From Paraglaciecola psychrophila 170 (GTDB taxonomy: Bacteria; Pseudomonadota; Gammaproteobacteria; Enterobacterales; Alteromonadaceae), in assembly GCF_000347635.1 (NCBI RefSeq), contig NC_020514.1:2170001-2234000 (forward strand): 64,000 nucleotides of DNA, given 5' to 3'. A program made the position numbers and the translations under genes. The notes beneath the pieces are model-generated. The model did not search any database. It was not told the origin of the DNA and was given only the letters and a program-made list of their open reading frames with translations. Shown piece by piece: positions 28,379-37,720 of the stretch; the first letter of the stretch is position 1; each line of letters starts with the position of its first letter.

Positions 28379-29155
28379 TTAGTTATTTAAGGTGACAAAG
28401 CCGCCATCAATTGGGAAGTTACTACCTGTTATAAACGCTGCCTCATCCGAGCATAGATAGGCAATCAAGGCTGCAATTTCGTCGGCGTGTCCCATGCGTC
28501 CCATTGGTTGGCTCTTTGACAGTTTTTCAAACATCTCAACGCGATTATCGGGATAATTTTTATCTAAAAAGTTGTCTACAAATGGGGTGTGTACTCGACC
28601 CGGAGCGATACAATTGCAGCGAATACCATCTTTTACATAATCTTTGGCAATGGAATAGGTCATGGTTAATACCGCTCCTTTACTCATTGAGTAGGCAAAA
28701 CGATCTGCAATACCAACTGAAGAGGCAACCGAAGCAAGGTTTATAATCACGCCGTTTTTACGTTCTTTCATGGCTTTGATACAAGCTAATGTTGTGTTGT
28801 ACACACCCTTAACATTGACATTGTATAGACGATCAAAATCCGCCTCGCTTGTCTGCTCAATATTGCCAATATGCGCGATACCCGCGTTGTTAATGAGCAT
28901 ATCTATGCAATGGGTATGCTGAATTTCAGCCAACACCTCATTAACCTGAGCATGGTTAGACACATCACAGGCATAGGTGCTGACAGTATCGCCATTGGCT
29001 AAAATTTTGTCGGCGGTCTGTTGTGCTGCCTCTAAAGTCAAATCCAAGGCAATAATATGCGCACCTTCTTGGGCCAAACGCAGGCAGACACTTTGGCCTA
29101 TACCACTGCCTCCGCCAGTGACCAGTGCGGTTTTATTTCTTAATCTTAGACCCAT
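28379..29155 (-). CDS. SDR 2-keto-3-deoxy-L-fuconate dehydrogenase
   Basis: A 258-residue classical short-chain dehydrogenase. The NAD(P) loop TGGGSGIG is at 13-20, NNAG at 89-92, catalytic serine at about 142 (NLASVAS) and Y155-x3-K159 in FAYSMSKG. D38 at the end of strand 2 favours NAD. Its inferred reaction is oxidation of 2-keto-3-deoxy-L-fuconate at C4 to the 2,4-diketo acid used by the FAH enzyme next to it. A 126-base gap separates it from that gene; 34 bases separate it from the lactonase gene. Confidence 0.9.
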   Translation of the reverse strand: MGLRLRNKTALVTGGGSGIGQSVCLRLAQEGAHIIALDLTLEAAQQTADKILANGDTVSTYACDVSNHAQVNEVLAEIQHTHCIDMLINNAGIAHIGNIEQTSEADFDRLYNVNVKGVYNTTLACIKAMKERKNGVIINLASVASSVGIADRFAYSMSKGAVLTMTYSIAKDYVKDGIRCNCIAPGRVHTPFVDNFLDKNYPDNRVEMFEKLSKSQPMGRMGHADEIAALIAYLCSDEAAFITGSNFPIDGGFVTLNN

Positions 29156-29189
29156 AACTTACCTTTAAGTATTACGTTGCCCAATTGAG

Positions 29190-30020
29190 TTAAGTGGACA
29201 ATTGATAAAAGTTGATCGCAGTTTTAGACCAAATTTGTGTTTGTTGTACTGAGCAAATAGAACACAAAAATGCTTCGGTTAAACTGACCCACTGTGAATA
29301 ATCTGTGGCCAAATTTAATACTGGCCAATCGCTGCCCCACATCAAGCGAGATGCTGTAAAAGTAGTCAACAAATGCTGCATATATGGGATTAAACAATCG
29401 AAATCAGGATTATGTCCCGCTTCAGTCACTAAGCCTGATAACTTGCAATACACATTGTTAAGTTGAGCGAGGGCTTCAATATCTGCAGCCCATTGTTCAA
29501 ATTGCTGTCCTGCAATATCAGGTTTTGCGGCATGATCTATGACTATTTTGAGCGTTGGATACCTTTGCGCCAATGTGAAAAGCGCTTTTAAATGTCTAGG
29601 TTTGACCAACGCATCGAAGCATAAGCCCAATTGCATCAGAGTAAAAAATGCCGTACTTAATTCTTCTTTAAGCATCCAATCATCATCATTAATATCTTGG
29701 ATCATTGGACGGATCCCTTTGAAGTAAGGACTCCTCGACAGATTTGCTAAGTGATAGGGGGCTTCAATGCTTTGCATATCAACCCAGCCGACCACACCCG
29801 CTATAAAATCCGTAGTTTCCGCTAGCGATAGCATATATTTAGTTTCCGCTATATCTGGCGCCGCTTGCACTAATACGGTTCTGTCTATGCTTGATTTTTT
29901 CAGTAAAGGACGAAGGTCGTCCGCTGAAAAGTCTTTATATATTGCTCCCATATCTTCAGTGAGCCAATTGTAATAACCGAGATCACGTTTCCAGAAATGC
30001 TGATGGCTGTCAATTCGCAT
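29190..30020 (-). CDS. Amidohydrolase-2 family L-fucono-lactonase
   Basis: About 276 residues of the amidohydrolase 2 superfamily. It opens MRIDSHQHFWKRDLGYYNWL, with the metal-binding HxH and the FW that is typical of sugar lactonases. Later signatures are FKGIRPM, KIVIDHAAKP and RLMWGSDWPV (catalytic aspartate). It hydrolyses L-fucono-lactone to L-fuconate. I chose the ATG at 30020; a GTG four codons upstream is also open. The start overlaps the end of the aldo/keto reductase gene, so the two are translationally coupled. Confidence 0.88.
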   Translation of the reverse strand: MRIDSHQHFWKRDLGYYNWLTEDMGAIYKDFSADDLRPLLKKSSIDRTVLVQAAPDIAETKYMLSLAETTDFIAGVVGWVDMQSIEAPYHLANLSRSPYFKGIRPMIQDINDDDWMLKEELSTAFFTLMQLGLCFDALVKPRHLKALFTLAQRYPTLKIVIDHAAKPDIAGQQFEQWAADIEALAQLNNVYCKLSGLVTEAGHNPDFDCLIPYMQHLLTTFTASRLMWGSDWPVLNLATDYSQWVSLTEAFLCSICSVQQTQIWSKTAINFYQLST

Positions 30021-31083
30021 GTAGAACGTCACTCGCTTTTACTGCAGTTGGCGCAGGTGCGTCTTTATCCAGCAAGTCTGCGGCTTTGAGGCTTTGCCAA
30101 AAGTCATTGGGTATAGCTTGGTGAAATAAGTCGATGGTGTTTTGTATTCTGGAGATATTGCCTAATCCAGGTATGACAGATGCAACGCTTGGATGGGCAA
30201 GTGGAAATTGCAGAGCGGCAGCGGCCAATGTGACATGGTACTCATCACAGATCATCTCAATTTTAGCGACGCGGTCAATTATTTCAGCTGAAGCCGGCGC
30301 ATAGTTATAATTCGCTGTGCCTTTGCCCCTTACTCCTGTCGCCAAAATACCTGAATTGTAGGGGCCTCCTATAATAATCGAACAATTGCGTGCTTGGCAC
30401 TTCGGCAGAAACGTCTGCAAAGACTCTTGCTCAAGCAAGCTATAGCGCCCCGCTAGTAAGAAACAATCCCAGTCACCATAATCCATAGCTTGTTCGCAGA
30501 CTTGATATTCATTAACGCCCAACCCTATGGCTTTTACTAAACCTTGACTGCGCAGCTCATTCATTGCCTTATAGCCACCCTTCATAGCAATAGGGAAGTG
30601 TTTGTCATTTTCTGAACCGTGGGTATCACTACCAATATCATGCATATACAGAATATCAATTCTATCTAAACCCAAACGCTGAAGACTGTCTTCAAAGGAG
30701 CGCATAATGCCGTCATAACTGTAGTCATACTGAATATCAAATGGCATAGGTGAGGCAAAACCGTGTCGCTCTTTGGCGTATCCTGCTGGTTTGAGTAACC
30801 GTCCAACTTTAGTTGAGAGTATGTAATCCTTGCCTTGCAGCGAACGTAATAAATCGCCAGTACGCCTTTCGCTCAAACCTTGGCCGTAATGAGGTGCGGT
30901 ATCAAAGTGACGAAAGCCAGCTTGCCAAGCTGCATCTAACACTGCTGTTGATTCTTGATCACTGATACTGTAATACAGGTTGCCAAGAGGTGCACAGCCA
31001 AAACCTAAAGTATCGACTTCTAGTCCGGTACTGCCGATCTGTTTTTTACTTATCTTCTTGTCTATTAATGGGGGATTTTGCAT
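30010..31083 (-). CDS. Aldo/keto reductase, L-fucose 1-dehydrogenase
   Basis: A 357-residue aldo/keto reductase. The catalytic tetrad is D61 and Y66 (HFDTAPHYGQG), K92 (LSTKVGR) and H148 (LYMHD). The C-terminal cofactor segment has VASVIPGLGN. Relatives in oxidative fucose clusters oxidise L-fucose at C1 with NAD(P)+ to the lactone, the first step of the route. It lies between the lactate dehydrogenase gene (4-base gap) and the lactonase gene (overlap). Locus 1 has no copy, so this is the only entry enzyme. Confidence 0.9.
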   Translation of the reverse strand: MQNPPLIDKKISKKQIGSTGLEVDTLGFGCAPLGNLYYSISDQESTAVLDAAWQAGFRHFDTAPHYGQGLSERRTGDLLRSLQGKDYILSTKVGRLLKPAGYAKERHGFASPMPFDIQYDYSYDGIMRSFEDSLQRLGLDRIDILYMHDIGSDTHGSENDKHFPIAMKGGYKAMNELRSQGLVKAIGLGVNEYQVCEQAMDYGDWDCFLLAGRYSLLEQESLQTFLPKCQARNCSIIIGGPYNSGILATGVRGKGTANYNYAPASAEIIDRVAKIEMICDEYHVTLAAAALQFPLAHPSVASVIPGLGNISRIQNTIDLFHQAIPNDFWQSLKAADLLDKDAPAPTAVKASDVLHAN

Positions 31084-31087
31084 CTGA

Positions 31088-32239
31088 TTAATCCTTCACT
31101 AGAAACTGGGGTAAATCTGAAACAGTCGCGCAGCCTAATTGATTCATCACTTGTTCAAGTTGCATTTTTAAGCAATTGATAGTGTGCACGCCACCTTTAT
31201 CACCTAATGCGCCTACACCATAAACAAAAGGACGGCCTAAAAACGTAAAGTCAGCACCACAAGCGAGTGCTGACGCTATATTGGTGCCTGAGCGTAAACC
31301 GCTGTCCATAAATATCTTAATATCTTTGGCATATTTAACGACCGCTTTTTGTAAAGGAGCAACCGGAGATTCACCTACATCCAGTTGCCGCGCTCCGTGA
31401 TTCGACATCACCACCGCATCGGCACCTAGAGAGATAGCCGCAGCCACATCTTCTTGGTTAATTAGGCCTTTTATAATTAGAGGTCCTTGCCAAAAGTCGC
31501 GAATTGGTTTGAGTCCGTCGATATCCACACGGCCCATCACTGTTTTGTTCATAAAAGCGGCGAGTTGGTCTGTCGGCATGCCCTTAGGCATATAGGGTTT
31601 AAGCGTTTGCATTTCTGGTTTACCGGCGAGGGCAGTTTCGTATAACCAACGTGGACAGCCCAGCATTTGTAAAATATTAGTCAAGGTCATTTTAGGCGGC
31701 ATCGCCAAACCATTTTTCATGTCTCTGGGTCTGTAACCAAAAGTCGGCACATCCACTGTGACCACTAATACTTTGTAACCAGCCTCTTTGATCCGCCTTA
31801 ATAAATCTTCACGAATAACTGAATCGGTAGGATTATAAAGTTGATACCAGGCCTTACCTTCCGATATTTCTGCAATGGTTTCTAGACTGGTAGATGATAC
31901 TGTACTGAGTACATAAGGAATGTTTAATTCGGCCGCTGCTTTGGCCAGAATCTCTGGTGCTTTAGGCCACATCAATCCTTGCAAACCTATAGGTGCAATA
32001 CCAAAAGGCGCATCGTATCTATGCCCAAACAACTCCACTGACATATCTGATTTATCAAAAGGCTTTAACAACTGACTGCGCAGCTGTACCGCTTGAATAT
32101 CATTAAGATTTCGCGCCAGACCAATTTCGTCATGACACCCTCCTTCAAGATAATCAAAAGCAAAACTTGGTATACGCTGGCGTGCGCGCTTTTTCAAAGA
32201 AACCGTGTCAGGAAACTTTGGGTCAAAATAATCATTCAT
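31088..32239 (-). CDS. lldD: FMN-dependent L-lactate dehydrogenase (locus 2, intact)
   Basis: A 383-residue member of the FMN alpha-hydroxyacid dehydrogenase family. Catalytic residues: K257 (IIKGL), H281 and R284 (SNHGARQLD) and Y30 (FDYLEGG). The phosphate-binding end has GLRSGTNIASALACGADFTFLGRPFVYG. It oxidises L-lactate to pyruvate and feeds electrons to the respiratory chain. Here it would clear the L-lactate made by the diketo-acid hydrolase. Its ATG shares a base with the dehydratase stop (TAATG). The locus 1 homologue is a truncated pseudogene. Confidence 0.93.
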   Translation of the reverse strand: MNDYFDPKFPDTVSLKKRARQRIPSFAFDYLEGGCHDEIGLARNLNDIQAVQLRSQLLKPFDKSDMSVELFGHRYDAPFGIAPIGLQGLMWPKAPEILAKAAAELNIPYVLSTVSSTSLETIAEISEGKAWYQLYNPTDSVIREDLLRRIKEAGYKVLVVTVDVPTFGYRPRDMKNGLAMPPKMTLTNILQMLGCPRWLYETALAGKPEMQTLKPYMPKGMPTDQLAAFMNKTVMGRVDIDGLKPIRDFWQGPLIIKGLINQEDVAAAISLGADAVVMSNHGARQLDVGESPVAPLQKAVVKYAKDIKIFMDSGLRSGTNIASALACGADFTFLGRPFVYGVGALGDKGGVHTINCLKMQLEQVMNQLGCATVSDLPQFLVKD

Positions 32240-33570
32240 TAAGAAGCTAGCTTATCTGTTTGTTTAAGACGTTCTTGCCATTCACTTCCGGTTGGATAAG
32301 TGAAGGCGGCGACACTTTTTTCGAACATTTCAATGCTGTAGCCAGGCTTGCTAGGGGCTACATAGGCTCCATCTTTAATCACACATGGATCAGTGAAATG
32401 CTCATGTAAATGGTCAACAAACTCTACCACGCGATCAGTTAAGTCGGCGGAAATATGCACATAATCAATCATCGATAGATGCTGCACATATTCACACAAA
32501 CCCACACCACCGGCATGGGGGCAGACTGGTTTCCCATATTTAGCCGCCATCAAGTAAACTGCCAGTATTTCATTCAAACTAGCTAGTCTACAAGAATCTA
32601 TCTGTACTATATCAATTGCATCGTTGGCGATAAATTGCTTAAACATTATTCTATTATGACAATGCTCACCTGTTGCGACCTTGATATCGCCAATATTCTG
32701 TTTAATTTTTTTATGCCCAAATATATCATCGGGGCTGGTGGGTTCTTCAATAAACCATGGTTTGACATGAGCAAGTTGGTTGGTCCACTCAATTGCTTCG
32801 TCCACCTCCCAGATTTGGTTGGCATCAATCATTAATTTCGTATCATTACCAATCACTTTTCTGGCAATTTCACAACGCCTTATGTCACTCTCTAAATCTT
32901 GGCCTACTTTTAATTTTACATGTTTGAAGCCTTGTTCAAGAGCCTCTTCACATAATTTAGCGAGTTTCTCATCGCTATAACCTAACCAGCCGGCCGACGT
33001 GGTATACGACGGGTAGCCATTGTGTTCTAAATATTGAATACGCTCTTGTTTGGTTTCATGATTCTTGGTGACCATCTCCAAGGCTTCTTGTTTTGTCAGT
33101 GCGTCGCTTAAATATCTAAAGTCGATACAGTTAACAAATTGCTCTGGGCTCATATCGGCTAATAGTCGCCACAGTGGTTTACCCTCGCTGCGAGCCCACA
33201 TATCCCATACGGCATTGACCACGGCACCAATAGCCATATGAATCACTCCCTTTTCTGGGCCTAACCACCGAAGTTGACTGTCTGAACGCAAGCTATCATA
33301 AAAATTATTAATGTCTTTGGTGATATCGTTAAAGTCTTTACCTATAACCAAATGTTTAAGGGCTTCAATAGCTACGCAGCAAATGTCGTTGCCTCTGCCT
33401 ATGGTAAAGACTAAACCGAAACCTTCGTTACCTTTTTCCGTTTCTAAACATAAATAAGCAGCTGAATAATCAGGATCTTTATTTGTGGCATCTGACCCAT
33501 CTAATGATTTTGAAGTAGGAAAACGAATGTCGTGAGTTTCCAGTGAAATGATTTTGTTTGTTTTACTCAT
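32239..33570 (-). CDS. L-fuconate dehydratase, enolase superfamily (locus 2)
   Basis: A 443-residue enzyme, highly similar to the copy at 13654-14988. K219 and K221 (HVKLKVGQD), D249 (MIDANQIW), E276 (FIEEPTSP), E302 (GEHCHN) and the histidine of CPHAGGVG near 352 make the active site; their order and spacing match characterised L-fuconate dehydratase. It turns L-fuconate into 2-keto-3-deoxy-L-fuconate. It is the first gene of the minus-strand operon and carries the shared 19-bp repeats directly upstream. Both copies of this gene are intact, unlike most other duplicated genes here. Confidence 0.93.
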   Translation of the reverse strand: MSKTNKIISLETHDIRFPTSKSLDGSDATNKDPDYSAAYLCLETEKGNEGFGLVFTIGRGNDICCVAIEALKHLVIGKDFNDITKDINNFYDSLRSDSQLRWLGPEKGVIHMAIGAVVNAVWDMWARSEGKPLWRLLADMSPEQFVNCIDFRYLSDALTKQEALEMVTKNHETKQERIQYLEHNGYPSYTTSAGWLGYSDEKLAKLCEEALEQGFKHVKLKVGQDLESDIRRCEIARKVIGNDTKLMIDANQIWEVDEAIEWTNQLAHVKPWFIEEPTSPDDIFGHKKIKQNIGDIKVATGEHCHNRIMFKQFIANDAIDIVQIDSCRLASLNEILAVYLMAAKYGKPVCPHAGGVGLCEYVQHLSMIDYVHISADLTDRVVEFVDHLHEHFTDPCVIKDGAYVAPSKPGYSIEMFEKSVAAFTYPTGSEWQERLKQTDKLAS

Positions 33571-33587
33571 AACCGCTCTTATTTATA

Positions 33588-33614
33588 TATAAAATTTAAA
33601 CTCGCATATAAAAT
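33588..33614. promoter_or_regulatory. 19-bp-spaced repeats before dehydratase 2
   Basis: TATAAAAT occurs at 33588-33595 and again at 33607-33614, exactly 19 bases apart, within CGCATATAAAATTA in the second case. The pair lies about 20 to 45 bases upstream of the operon start at 33570, overlapping the expected promoter. Same layout as 15004-15034. Confidence 0.5.
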
Positions 33615-33780
33615 TAGCTGTTTGTTGTTAAAATGTCAACAGTTTACTGAGAAGTGTTTAATGGAATATGTAGGATGTTTTTATCTTGTAGCAGCCACTT
33701 GTTCTCTTTATGAATGTAACGCAGTATTATAGTCTTAAAGGTGCCCCTCATTTACATTCTTAGCATAAAAGGAGTTATTG

Positions 33781-34578
33781 ATGACAAAACAGTTTGATAA
33801 AGAAGAACTGGGAAAACGTAAAACATACAGTGCCCCAGCTTTAGAAAAAGGCATGGATATCATGGAGTTATTAGCTGTTGAAGCTGAAGGTTTAAATATC
33901 GGCGAGATTACCAAAAAGCTCAATAAATCGGTATGAGAGCTATTCAGAATGTTAGTGGTGCTGCAGCAGCGGAGATATGTATCACTAGAGCAGGGCAGTG
34001 ATAGGTACACCCTCACTCTAAAAATGTTTGGTTTAGCACATCGTTTCCCACCAGTAAAAAGGCTGACTAGTGAATCTGCCCCTGTGCTGCGTAGGTTGTC
34101 TTATGATATCGAACAATCCTGCCATCTTGTTATTTATTATGAAGGGAAAGGGCATGTAGTAGTCCAACAAAACTCGCCTTCTGAACGGGTATTTAGCGTG
34201 CGATTGGGTGCAGAAGCGCCTTTAATGAATACTTGCTCAGGGCATTTGTTATTGGCGTTTGCTGATGAATATACTCGTCAACAAATGTTAAGTCGTATCC
34301 CTGTACATCACCTTAATGAAGATGTTTTAGATATGGATAAAATGGTACGGAAGGTGTTGAGCCAGGGTTATGAAAGTATTCATAGTGCCCAAGCACAGGG
34401 CATTCAGGATATTGGCTATCCAGTTTTTGATTATCAAGACCAAGCGGTAGCTGCTTTGATTGTGCCTTACTTTAAATATTTAGATGGATCTCACCAAACA
34501 GTCGTGGAAGATTCCCATAGTATAATTAAACAAGCTGCTAGAGATATTTCTGTCGCATTAGGATACGACCCTGATTAA
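33781..34578 (+). pseudogene. IclR-family regulator with nonsense codon (locus 2)
   Basis: The ATG at 33781 (AAAGGAG before it) begins a frame closely matching the intact IclR protein: RKTYSAPALEKGMDIMELL, then LNIGEITKKLNKSV. Codon 52 (33934-33936) is TGA where the intact copy has glycine, within the helix-turn-helix. The rest, through to GYDPD, is open and conserved. A product restarting at 33949 would lack DNA binding but keep the effector domain. It is therefore a recent nonsense pseudogene, or the base is wrong. Confidence 0.88.
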
Positions 34579-34724
34579 AATCCCATCATTATGTTTGTTC
34601 CTTATAAATCATTTAAAGTTTACCCATCATAATCCCATTCATATTTTTAATATCAATTGTTAATCATGTGTTTCTAGAAGTGTGGCGCAAGTCCATTTCG
34701 GAGTCCGTAATTTTTTTATGTGAC

Positions 34725-34808
34725 GTATATAAAATATGATTCCATATGTGAAATATAGTTGCGATTGTAAAATAAATGTGAGATTCTTTAGTTGGTTTTG
34801 TAAATGTA
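34725..34808 (+). promoter_or_regulatory. Triple 19-bp-spaced repeat and promoter of TonB receptor 2
   Basis: GTATATAAAAT (34725-34735), ATATGTGAAAT (34744-34754) and GATTGTAAAAT (34763-34773) repeat every 19 bases. TTTTGTAAATGTA follows at 34796-34808, the same 23-base distance after the third repeat as in front of TonB receptor 1. The receptor starts at 34878. Confidence 0.52.
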
Positions 34809-34877
34809 AATATTTTTTTTGCTGGTGAAATATAATTTACCCGCTGATAATTGACATAACTAAGTGGATATAAACAC

Positions 34878-37605
34878 ATGAAACTAACAACTAGTACAAA
34901 CCGCTATAATAAAAATAAAATTACTAAAGTTATTAATACAACAATCTCAACTGCGACACTCACAACCATGCTTTTTGCTAATGTAGGTTTCGCACAGGAT
35001 CAAGAAGGTAAGGTTGAAATTATAAACGTTTCTGGCATCCGCATCCTTAAAGCTCAAGATTTGAAACGAGGCGCTGAGTTAGTCGTAGACGCCATTTCTG
35101 CGGATGATCTAGGTAAATTTTCAGATGCTGCAATTTCTGACGCAGTACAACGAATACCTGGTGTGCAAATTGAACGTAATGATGGAGGACAAGAGGGTGA
35201 TAGAGTTTCAATTCGAGGGTTGGGCCCAACCTACGTCACTACTACCGTTAATGGCAAAACCGCGCTGTCTTCAGGTACCGAAGGTTTATCCAATTTACGC
35301 TCATTTAATCTAGAAGTTATTCCTACTAATATCATATCAAGCATTGTTGTAAAGAAAACCCCTACGGCAAGTGACCCAGAGTCAGGGCTTGCAGGCACTG
35401 TAGAGTTGATAACGAGAAAGCCTTTAGATGGAAGTCAGTATCGTGACAATAAAAACTATTTTGGCTCTTTAACTTTTTCAAGGTGATAAAGGCTCTATAG
35501 GTGATGAGGTTGGTAATCGTATTAGTGCTATATTCGGTGCAAAGTCTGCTGATGATACATTAGGGTTTTATTTCTATTACCTAGATTCGGAATCATTTCC
35601 TGGGCGGGATCAATTATTTCCTACTGTTATTTCTTCAGATATTCAAATAGACAATTCAGGGAATGGAATTGCAGATGAAACTGTTGAAGATGTATTCATC
35701 ATTAATGCTATAGATTTCGAACCCATTCGTGAAAAACAATTTTGTGAGTCTTTGTCATTTGCGGTTCAATGGAAAGTTACTGACGACTTTACTATTAGTG
35801 CCGACACTATTTATACATCTTTTGATAATTCCTCTATTAGAAATCGTGTTGCGCCTATTTTTGGTCCTGCAATCACCAACTCAGTGTTTGACCCTAGTGA
35901 CATTGTTATTGATGAAAATAATACTTTGCAATCAGTTGCTACTTGTGGTTCTTCAGATGATCAAAATATTAAAGTACAATTTATTCCGTTCCTTTTCGGG
36001 AACAAAACAGAGTCATCTGTTAGTGGCCTAAATTTTGATTATCAGGCATCACCTAATTTCAACGTTGTTGTAGATATCCACTACTCGGATGTGGATTACT
36101 TTCAATATTTAGACCTTCCGATACTGGTACAAGATATTCCTGCAAATCAGGTCAGTTTTAATTCAGATAATGGCTTATTCAGTGCCGATTTAGGTTCGAT
36201 TGACAATGTTAATTATGTGCTACCACCGGGTCTTTCATTAGTCCGAGATTTTTTCATGGGCGGCAAACAGTGGGGAGGAAAAGCAGACTTTGAATGGATA
36301 ATAGATGATGGCTTTTTTGAATCGGTCGAATTTGGTTTTAGATATTCCAAAGACGATATCGTCTCAACCCGTACAAGAATTTTAGATGTTGCAGGTGATT
36401 TAACAGCCGACGAGTTATTAAATATTAGGCAAGCAGGCATTGGTGCTAGCAACGTGGATTATAACTTTTATCCAGATGACAATGTTTTTAGTAGCTTCCC
36501 TTATGGTAATCTAGTTACTTTTTATGACAAGATTCCAGCTTTAGGTGAAAGCAACTTTCTGGGCGTTGCTCCAGCGGCGTCATTTGCATTTAAAGAAGAT
36601 GTATTCGCTGCATATACTGAAGGTAACTTTTTTGGGAAGCTGTTTGGTTTGGAGTATTCTGCCAATGCAGGTTTACAGATAGTTAATGTGAAGTTTGAGG
36701 GGCAAGGTGCACGTGTGAACCCAGATAACTCAATAACCCCAACAACAACGGACAACAATTACTGGGAGTTTTTACCTAGTGGTAATATAAATTTTGATTT
36801 AAATGACGATTTTGCTCTTCGTTTGGGTGCAGCAAAGGTGATGTCTCAACCTAATCCTTCAGATTTAGTACCAAGGGAAGCTGCAAATGAGCCAAATAAT
36901 CCTGGAGACATACCCAGTGGACAACGGGGTAATGCTGAATTAACCCCTACCATTTCATATATCTTCGATACGACCTTAGAATATTATAATGAGATGGAAG
37001 GCGCTTATGTAGTAAGTGTGTTCTATAAAGATGTAAATGATTTTATCTTTCCGATTACAACTCGGGAAACATTGCCTGGACAGGGTGATACTATTTTTGA
37101 TGTTAGAACCCCTGCGAACTTTTCAGATGGAAATGTCATAGGGTTTGAGCTTGGTTTTAGTCAACCGTTCCTGTTTCTACCTGCACCATTTGATGGATTT
37201 GGTCTTCAAGCAAATTACACATATTCAGATAGTGAGTTTAACAAAGATGTAGGTGATAACGGTTTTGGTTTTCCTGGCTCCTCAAAAAATAACTTTAATT
37301 CTATTTTATATTTTGAAAAAAATAATTTTGGTGTTCGTTTAAGTTATATATACCGTGACGATTACTTTAGGAACTTGCCTGGTCAAGGTGCTCAAGCAGA
37401 AAATTCTAGCGCTGTATTCAATGAGGCCGACGAACGTTTGAATATGAATGTAAGTTACAATTTGACGGAGAATATCTCGATTTTTGTTGACGTGAATAAT
37501 ATTACAGAAGAAGGGCGTCGTGATTTCTTGTTAAATAAATCTACTTTTAATGGTGCATTTAATCGAGAGCGGACCCTTACTTTTGGCATAACTGGTCGTC
37601 TATAA
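34878..37605 (+). CDS. TonB-dependent receptor, fucose locus 2 (one frameshift)
   Basis: An outer-membrane receptor of about 908 residues, a close paralogue of the one at 15904. The signal peptide ends near NVGFAQ; the plug has SADDLGKFSDAAISDAVQRI, EGDRVSIRGLGP and GLSNLRSFNLEVIP. At 35470-35482 the T5 run of ACTTTTTCAAGG has one T too many relative to copy 1 (LTLQGDKGS), which ends the first frame at 35486. From 35482 the second frame runs without a stop to 37605. The barrel is otherwise complete, and the sequence FYKDVNDFIFPITTRETLPG shows what copy 1 lost. The substrate is probably fucose-rich oligosaccharide. Confidence 0.88.
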
Positions 37606-37623
37606 TTTTTTAATAGTCAATCG

Positions 37624-37660
37624 AATACCGTAACTTAGCATTGGTTACGGTATTTTTTTT
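37624..37660 (+). terminator. Rho-independent terminator after TonB receptor 2
   Basis: AATACCGTAAC (37624-37634) pairs perfectly with GTTACGGTATT (37644-37654), with a 9-base loop, and runs into a TTTTTTTT tract. It ends the receptor transcript 19 bases after the stop, so the FucP gene behind it needs its own promoter or read-through. Confidence 0.9.
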
Positions 37661-37720
37661 GAAAATAATAGTCATTATTGACTATTTTAAATAAATTCGT
37701 ATCTATGTAAAAGGTCATTT

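Noticed and set aside
33949..34578. Separate short regulator gene starting after the nonsense codon of the locus 2 IclR gene
   Set aside because: It is in frame with the upstream part and matches the intact IclR protein throughout, so it is the rest of one broken gene.
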